Assembly (NCBI RefSeq): GCF_014650455.1
Contig: NZ_BMUZ01000002.1
Coordinates: 656,595 to 720,594 of the forward strand
Length of the DNA: 64,000 bases
Direction: 5' to 3'
Origin: Streptomyces xanthochromogenes
GTDB lineage: Bacteria; Actinomycetota; Actinomycetes; Streptomycetales; Streptomycetaceae
This document shows, piece after piece, positions 59,209 to 64,000 of the stretch. Within the stretch, counting starts at the first letter, position 1; every line of letters begins with the position of its first letter. The notes beneath the pieces were generated by a model that saw only the letters and a list, made by a program, of their open reading frames with translations, made no database searches and was not told where the DNA came from. The translations under genes and the position numbers were made by a program.

Positions 59209-60035
59209 AACTCCGGGCGGCGGATCGGGGCCGCGAAGGGGTCCTCGGCCGCGTTCTCCACGCTGTTGAAGACGATGAACACGTTGCTGCGCGGGAACGG
59301 GGTGATGTTGTCCCCGGAGCCGTGCATCGCATTGCAGTCGAACCAGGTCGCCGAGCCCGCCCGGCCGGTGAACAGCTTGATGCCGTGCCGGTCGGCCATC
59401 TTGGTGAGCGCCTCGTCGGAGGGGGTGCCCGCGTCCTGCATCTGGAGGGACTTCTTGTAGTTGTCCTTCGGGGTGGCGCCCTCGCAGCCGAGGAAGTCCC
59501 GGTGCGAGCCGGGCATGATCATCAGGCCGCCGTTGGTGTCGTGGTTCTCGGTCAGCGCGATCGAGACCGACACCGTCCGCATCCGCGGCAGACCGTCCTC
59601 GGCGTGCCAGGTCTCGAAGTCCGAGTGCCAGTAGAAGCCCGAGGCGCCGAAGCCCGGCTTCACGTTGATCCGCGACTGGTGGACGTACACGTCCGAGCCG
59701 AGGATGCGGCGTGCCGTGCCCACGACCCGCTCGTCGCGCACCAGACGAGCGAAGATCTCGCTGATCCGGTGCACCTCGAAGACCGAACGCACGGACTGCG
59801 ACTGCGGTTCGATGATCGACCGCTCATCGGCACGCACGGCGGGGTCGGCGATCAGCCGCTCCAGCTCCGAGCGGTAGAGCGCCACCTCGTCGTCCGAGAG
59901 CAGGTCCTCGATCGCGAGGAAGCCGTCCTGCTCGAACGATTCGAGCCCGGCGGACGGACCCCAGACGACCGGGTCCTGGCGGGGTGTGACCACCTCGGCC
60001 GAGCCACGGGTGGGGTAGAGATCCTGGGCGGTCAT
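59175..60035 (-). CDS. ectD: Ectoine hydroxylase
   Basis: 286 aa, 2-oxoglutarate- and Fe(II)-dependent dioxygenase that converts ectoine to 5-hydroxyectoine. Iron ligands: His and Asp in FYWHSDFETWHAEDGLPRMR near residue 140 (the EctD signature) and the distal His in FDCNAMHGSGDNITPFPRSN. ESFEQDGFLAIEDLLSDDEV begins the fold. GGAGGGC precedes the ATG, 2 bp after ectC. Last gene of ectABCD; its 3' end is duplicated downstream. Confidence 0.97.
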   Translation of the reverse strand: MTAQDLYPTRGSAEVVTPRQDPVVWGPSAGLESFEQDGFLAIEDLLSDDEVALYRSELERLIADPAVRADERSIIEPQSQSVRSVFEVHRISEIFARLVRDERVVGTARRILGSDVYVHQSRINVKPGFGASGFYWHSDFETWHAEDGLPRMRTVSVSIALTENHDTNGGLMIMPGSHRDFLGCEGATPKDNYKKSLQMQDAGTPSDEALTKMADRHGIKLFTGRAGSATWFDCNAMHGSGDNITPFPRSNVFIVFNSVENAAEDPFAAPIRRPEFIGARDFTPVR

Positions 60036-60037
60036 GG

Positions 60038-60442
60038 TCAGCCCTCCTCGGGTTCGGTCAGCAGCGGGTAGACGCCGTTCTCGTCGTGGTCCTCCCGTCC
60101 GGTGACGGGCGGGTTGAAGACGCAGACACAGCGGAAGTCGGTCTTGGGGCGCAAGGTGTGGCGCTCGTGACCGTTCAGGAGATACATCGTGCCCGGCTCG
60201 ATCCAGTGGGTCTCGCCGGTCTCCTCGTTGGTGAGCTCGGCCTCGCCCTCGGTGCACAGGACCGCCTCGATGTGGTTGGCGTACCACATGGAGGTCTCGG
60301 TGCCCGCGTACAGGACGGTCTCGTGCAGCGAGAAGCCGACCTTTTCCTTCGCGAGGACGATCCGCTTGCTCTCCCAGGTGCCGGAGGCGGCCTTCACATG
60401 GCGGTCGGTGTTCTCGATGTCCTTGAACGAGCGGACAATCAC
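60038..60442 (-). CDS. ectC: L-ectoine synthase
   Basis: 134 aa cupin that cyclises N-gamma-acetyl-diaminobutyrate to ectoine. Starts at GTG 60442 ([19 protein letters not shown]). [20 protein letters not shown] near residue 48, [20 protein letters not shown] with the metal/substrate residues near 77, and [20 protein letters not shown] near 105 are the EctC signatures. The stop is 2 bp before ectD; ectB ends 69 bp upstream. Confidence 0.97.
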   Translation of the reverse strand: MIVRSFKDIENTDRHVKAASGTWESKRIVLAKEKVGFSLHETVLYAGTETSMWYANHIEAVLCTEGEAELTNEETGETHWIEPGTMYLLNGHERHTLRPKTDFRCVCVFNPPVTGREDHDENGVYPLLTEPEEG

Positions 60443-60511
60443 GGTGACTTGCTCCCTTTCTGTGTATCTCTTGTACGCCGGTCGACGGCCGGTCGCTGCC
60501 GGTCGAGCGGG

Positions 60512-61783
60512 TCAGACGGTCGCGGCGACCGCGCGGGCCAGCGACCGCAGCCCCTCGTCCAGCTCCTCGTGCGTGATGGTCAGCGACGGCAGCAGCTTGA
60601 CCACCTCGCTCTTGGGGCCGGAGGTCTCCAGGAGCAGCCCCAGTTCGAAGGCGCGTGCGCAGACCTCGGAGGCGCGGGCCGGGTCGGCGAACTCCAGACC
60701 CCACACCAGGCCGCGGCCGCGGTAGCTGGCGCCGAGCCGGCTGTGCTCGGTGCACAGCGCGAGCAGGGCCTGCTCGATCTGCTCGCCGCGCGCCAGGGTG
60801 TGCTTCTCCATCTGGCCGGCGTCGGCCCAGTACGCCTCCAGCGCGGCGGTCGCGGTGACGAACGCGGGGTTGTTGCCGCGGAAGGTGCCGTTGTGCTCGC
60901 CGGGCTCCCACACGTCGAGCTCGCCCTTGAACAAGCAGAGCGACATCGGGAGTCCGTAGCCGCTGATCGACTTGGAGAGGGTGACGATGTCCGGCACGAT
61001 GCCCGCCTCCTCGAAGGAGAAGAAGGCGCCGGTGCGGCCGCAGCCCATCTGGATGTCGTCGACGATGAGCAGCATGTCGCGGCGGCGGCACAGATCGGCG
61101 AGCGCGCGCAGCCACTCGGGCCGGGCCACGTTGATGCCGCCCTCGCCCTGCACGGTCTCCACGATCACGGCGGCCGGCTTGTTGAGGCCCGAGCCCTGGT
61201 CCTCCAGGAGCCGCTCGAACCACAGGAAGTCGGGCACCCGGCCGTCGAGGTAGTTGTCGAACGGCATCGGGGTGCCGTGCACCAGCGGGATGCCGGCCCC
61301 GGCCCGCTTGAAGGCGTTGCCGGTGACGGCGAGCGAGCCGAGCGACATGCCGTGGAAGGCGTTGGTGAAGGAGACGATCGACTCGCGGCCCTTCACCTTG
61401 CGGGCCAGCTTCAGCGCGGCCTCGACGGCGTTGGTGCCCGTCGGGCCCGGGAACATCACCTTGTACGGCAGGTCGCGCGGGCGCAGGATCACGTTCTGGA
61501 ACGTCTCCAGGAACGCTCGTTTCGCGGTCGTCGCCATGTCGAGGCCGTGGGTGATGCCGTCCCGCTCGATGTAGTCGAGCAGCGCCCGTTTCAGTACCGG
61601 GTTGTTGTGCCCGTAGTTGAGTGAGCCGGCTCCGGCGAAGAAGTCGAGATAGCTGTGGCCGTCCTCGTCGGTGATGCGGGCACCCTGCGCGCGGTCGAAC
61701 ACGGCGGGCCAGCCGCGGCAGTAGCTGCGCACCTCCGACTCAAGGGATTCGAAGACACTCAGGGCGGGCGGGGTGATGGTCAC
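60512..61783 (-). CDS. ectB: Diaminobutyrate-2-oxoglutarate transaminase
   Basis: 423 aa class III PLP aminotransferase forming L-2,4-diaminobutyrate from aspartate semialdehyde with glutamate. DFFAGAGSLNYGHNNP near residue 48, GPTGTNAVEAALKLARK, FHGMSLGSLAVTGN, LIVDDIQMGCGRTGAFFSFE (PLP Asp) and VTLSKSISGYGLP with the Schiff-base lysine near residue 270. GTG 61783 overlaps the ectA stop by 4 bp. The open frame extends upstream through ectA antisense-like codons, which are not real. Confidence 0.97.
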   Translation of the reverse strand: MTITPPALSVFESLESEVRSYCRGWPAVFDRAQGARITDEDGHSYLDFFAGAGSLNYGHNNPVLKRALLDYIERDGITHGLDMATTAKRAFLETFQNVILRPRDLPYKVMFPGPTGTNAVEAALKLARKVKGRESIVSFTNAFHGMSLGSLAVTGNAFKRAGAGIPLVHGTPMPFDNYLDGRVPDFLWFERLLEDQGSGLNKPAAVIVETVQGEGGINVARPEWLRALADLCRRRDMLLIVDDIQMGCGRTGAFFSFEEAGIVPDIVTLSKSISGYGLPMSLCLFKGELDVWEPGEHNGTFRGNNPAFVTATAALEAYWADAGQMEKHTLARGEQIEQALLALCTEHSRLGASYRGRGLVWGLEFADPARASEVCARAFELGLLLETSGPKSEVVKLLPSLTITHEELDEGLRSLARAVAATV

Positions 61784-62301
61784 AGCGTTTCTCCCTGGGG
61801 GTGGAGGGGGCCGATGCGGTAGAGGACTTCGGGCTGGTGCCCGTCGTCGGGGAAAAGACCCGCGTCGAAGAGGAGTTCTCGGTCGAGGGCGGCGCCGCGG
61901 CGCTTGGCGAACGAGGTGAAGAGCCGGTCGGACGGGGTGTTGTCCGGCGAGACCGTCGTCTCGAGACAGGTCGTCCCGTGCGAGGCGGACACCCTCGCCG
62001 TCAGCGCTTCGAGCAGCAGCCCCGCGAGCCCGTGGCCGCGGTGGGCGTGGTCGACGGCGACCTGCCAGACCACCAGCGTGCCCGGGCGGTCGGGCCGTAC
62101 GTAGCCGGTGATGAACGCGATGGGCGTGCCGTCGTCGTCCCGGGCCACCGCGGAGGTCCTGGCGAAGTCGCGGCACCAGAGCAGATAGCTGTACGAGGAG
62201 TTGAGGTCGAGCACCTCGGAGTCACGGGCAATGCGCCAGATCGCGGCTCCGTCCTCCACTCGTGGGCTTTCGATTCGGACTGCTGTTTGCGCGGCGGTCA
62301 T
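61780..62301 (-). CDS. ectA: L-2,4-diaminobutyric acid acetyltransferase
   Basis: 173 aa GNAT enzyme that acetylates the gamma-amino group of diaminobutyrate, first committed step to ectoine. LDLNSSYSYLLWCRDFARTS near residue 35 is the EctA signature; the acetyl-CoA loop is AVDHAHRGHGLAGLLLEAL near 88, and ETTVSPDNTPSDRLFTSFAK follows. I start at ATG 62301 (MTAAQTAVRIESPRV); a longer version with 30 extra residues (from 62391) is possible because no good ribosome site precedes either. A perfect 24-bp palindrome lies 100 bp upstream. Confidence 0.93.
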   Translation of the reverse strand: MTAAQTAVRIESPRVEDGAAIWRIARDSEVLDLNSSYSYLLWCRDFARTSAVARDDDGTPIAFITGYVRPDRPGTLVVWQVAVDHAHRGHGLAGLLLEALTARVSASHGTTCLETTVSPDNTPSDRLFTSFAKRRGAALDRELLFDAGLFPDDGHQPEVLYRIGPLHPQGETL

Positions 62302-62400
62302 GCCGAGGAAATTTACCGACCAGAAATTGAAATCGCATTCCCGTCCGGGGGTGTGCTCGGAGCTTGTTTGTGTTATCACGCGAGCATGCACGCGAACCGG

Positions 62401-62424
62401 TTTGTCCGGTAATTACCGGACAAA
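62401..62424. promoter_or_regulatory. Perfect 24-bp palindrome upstream of ectA
   Basis: TTTGTCCGGTAA followed directly by its exact complement TTACCGGACAAA, no loop. It sits 24 bp upstream of a possible ectA -10 box and 100 bp from the ATG. Zero-loop symmetry points to a dimeric protein site rather than an RNA hairpin. Regulator unknown. Confidence 0.8.
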
Positions 62425-62518
62425 AGGGCGGGGTTGTGGAGTCGATCACACCGTTGTGACAGGCTCGGAACCTTGTTGAAACCTTTGCGTTTGAGCCCGG
62501 AAAGGCGGGGCATAAGAA

Positions 62519-62553
62519 AACGGGAAGCTGCGGTGAATAAGCAGCTTCCCGTT
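62519..62553 (-). terminator. Terminator of the PLP aminotransferase gene
   Basis: AACGGGAAGCTGC and GCAGCTTCCCGTT form a perfect 13-bp stem with a 9-nt loop; on the minus strand it is followed by TTTTCTTATG, a U-rich tract. It isolates the upstream gene from ectABCD. Confidence 0.9.
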
Positions 62554-62623
62554 CTGTGGAACTTCTGTGGAATGTTTTGCGGAATTCAGTTGTGCATTAC
62601 GCCGGAGGAACGCGGGGGGAGTG

Positions 62624-63721
62624 TCACCACGTGGTGGAAACGGCCTTGCGGGCGGCTTCCAGGTCCACGGCGATGCCGTACTCGCCGAGTGCCGCGCCCA
62701 GTGCCGCGAGCGAGGACTGCACGACACCCCGCGTGGCGTCGACGCCGTAGTGGTTGACCCGGACCATGGTCGAGGCCAGCGCCCCGCCCCCGGCGATCAG
62801 CGGCAGCGAGGGGTCCGCGGCGAGCGCCCTGGCCACCAGCTCGGAGGCGTCCACGCCCTCGGGAGTGCGCAGGGTCGTGGCCACCGGGGCGGCGTCGGCA
62901 GCCTCGTGCACGTACGGGACGAGACCGCCGCCCAGCCCCAGGGCGCCCGCGCGGGTCGCCGCGGCGGCCGAGGCGTGCCGGGCCATCACGGCGTCCAGGC
63001 CCTCGGACTCGATGCGTTCCACGCACGCCTCCAGGGCCAGCATCTCCAGCTGGGCGGGCGCGTGCAGCAGGGCCTTGCGGCCGCCGTCGATCCAGCGCTG
63101 CTTCCAGTCCAGGAGCGAGAGGTAGGAGCGGCGCGGGGCGCTCGGGTTGGCCGCGATCCGCTCCCAGGCGCGGGCGCTGACCGAGACGGCCGAGACGCCG
63201 GCCGGGCCGCCCATCGCCTTCTGCGCGCCGATCACGCACAGGTCCACGCCCCAGGCGTCCGGGAGCAGCGGCTCGGCGGCCACCGAGGCCACCGCGTCCA
63301 GCATGAACAGGGCGCCGTGCCGGCGCACCACGTCGCCGATCTCCGCGACCGGGTTCGTGTTGCCGGTCGCCGCCTCCGCGTGCACGAGCGAGACGAAATC
63401 GATCTCCGGGCGGTCCGTGAGCGCCCGGTCGATCTGCTCCGCGGTCACCGCCGCGTGGAACGGCACCTCCAGGTCGACGACCTCAGCCCCGCAGTCGCGC
63501 AGCCAGTTGCCGAAGGTCTGCCCGTAGGGGCCGGTCACCACGTTGAGCGCGGTGGAGCCGGGGCGGGCCGCGCCCCGGATGCAGCCCTCCAGGGGGAGCA
63601 GCGCCTCGCCCTGCATGATCACCACGTCCTGCTCGGTGGCGAGCAGGGCGGCCACCCGTCGCTCGATCGCCGCGAAGTGGTCGGCGGTGAGCGGGGCCAG
63701 GTCCAGGAGCGGGTGTGTCAC
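62624..63721 (-). CDS. PLP-dependent aminotransferase (serine-pyruvate/alanine-glyoxylate type)
   Basis: 365 aa class V aminotransferase. IMQGEALLPLEGCIRGAARPG near residue 34, LNVVTGPYGQTFGNWLRDCG, FVSLVHAEAATGNTNPVAEI near 130, FMLDAVASVAAEPL (PLP Asp) and the Schiff-base lysine in LCVIGAQKAMGGPAGVSAVS near 187. The C-terminal part has GGGALASTMVRVNHYGVDAT with the substrate arginine. GTG 63721 (VTHPLLDLAPL) has AAGAAGG at good spacing, better than the GTG 16 codons upstream. It precedes ectABCD on the same strand, but a terminator separates them. Confidence 0.88.
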   Translation of the reverse strand: MTHPLLDLAPLTADHFAAIERRVAALLATEQDVVIMQGEALLPLEGCIRGAARPGSTALNVVTGPYGQTFGNWLRDCGAEVVDLEVPFHAAVTAEQIDRALTDRPEIDFVSLVHAEAATGNTNPVAEIGDVVRRHGALFMLDAVASVAAEPLLPDAWGVDLCVIGAQKAMGGPAGVSAVSVSARAWERIAANPSAPRRSYLSLLDWKQRWIDGGRKALLHAPAQLEMLALEACVERIESEGLDAVMARHASAAAATRAGALGLGGGLVPYVHEAADAAPVATTLRTPEGVDASELVARALAADPSLPLIAGGGALASTMVRVNHYGVDATRGVVQSSLAALGAALGEYGIAVDLEAARKAVSTTW

Positions 63722-63837
63722 GGCGATGCCTTCTTCGGGTCGGGTCAAAGGTCGTGTATCGGAGGTCACGCAGGGGATCGGGTCGGGTGTTCGATCCTCC
63801 GGATGGAGACTACCCAGCGCCTCGTACAGTGCTGACC

Positions 63838-64000
63838 ATGAGCGATCGCACGGTGCTGCATGTGAAGGGGCGCGTCCTCGCGGGACCCGAGGACGTACGG
63901 GACGAACTGTGGGCGGTCGACGGGCGGATCACCTACGAGCGGCCGCCGGGCGAGGCGCTCACTGTCAGCGGCTGGGCGCTGCCGGGACTGGTCGACGCGC
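63838..64000 (+). CDS. Amidohydrolase family protein, N-terminal part
   Basis: Only 54 codons are inside the window: MSDRTVLHVKGRVLAGPEDV, then WAVDGRITYERPPGEA and SGWALPGLVDA, the beta-sandwich start of an amidohydrolase leading to the expected D-x-H-x-H metal motif just beyond the edge. TACAGT lies 7 nt before the ATG, suggesting a leaderless transcript. Divergent from the aminotransferase gene. Reaction unknown. Confidence 0.8.
   Translation, partial: MSDRTVLHVKGRVLAGPEDVRDELWAVDGRITYERPPGEALTVSGWALPGLVDA

Larger units (their letters stand above)
62302..62623. other. Region upstream of ectABCD
   Basis: 322 bp. From left to right: AT-rich sequence before ectA, GATAAC (minus strand, complement of 62372-62377) as a possible -10 box, the 24-bp palindrome, then the terminator of the upstream aminotransferase gene. 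No other gene seen. Confidence 0.6.

Overview
The window is very GC-rich, gene-dense actinobacterial DNA with GTG/TTG starts, ATGA-type overlaps and many promoters whose -10 box lies 6-8 nt before the start codon (leaderless transcripts). Gene content and order (pgl-opcA-zwf-tal-tkt, ctaB/ctaA, the suf operon, dapD/dapA, ectABCD) indicate a Streptomyces chromosome, core region. I see no rRNA, tRNA, CRISPR array, prophage or intact insertion sequence, and no clear pseudogene.

Layout. 1-6538: leftward pentose phosphate operon (tkt, tal, zwf, opcA, pgl; pgl is cut by the window edge). 6855-12427: heme A biosynthesis (ctaB rightward, ctaA leftward) around a small conserved protein and a degenerate amidohydrolase, then an ABC exporter. 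12539-14220: a formate/nitrite channel and an AAC(3)-type acetyltransferase. 14403-20985: sufR-sufB-sufD-Rieske-sufC-sufS-sufU-sufT, an Fe-S assembly operon with a probable autoregulatory SufR box. 21043-35367: mixed genes including TetR/SMR, a HxlR-peroxiredoxin fusion divergent from an MFS pump, dapD, dapA and secreted proteins. 35545-38794: a stand-alone ketosynthase, a flavoprotein and a two-domain TerD protein. 38997-42313 and 48024-51099: two halves of an oxidative hexuronate pathway (udh, kdgD, an unknown TIM-barrel-like protein; IclR regulator, alpha-ketoglutarate semialdehyde dehydrogenase, DUF1349 protein), separated by an acid phosphatase, a PBP and a two-component system. 51344-58979: MFS/GlxA, DsbA-like, class V aminotransferase, MarR/OYE and two small enzymes. 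59175-62301: ectABCD (ectoine and hydroxyectoine), then a PLP aminotransferase and the start of an amidohydrolase.

The most unusual signal is structural. At least eight genes carry tandem duplications that span, abut or end at their stop codon, with a different unit in each (13, 14, 15, 16, 24, 35, 80 and 98 bp). In two of them (the ABC ATPase and ectD) a 33-34 bp copy of the gene's own 3' end flanks the same GC-rich palindrome, which resembles a small element inserted at stop codons with duplication of the target. Several strong operator-like palindromes are also recorded, including a perfect 24-bp one upstream of ectA.
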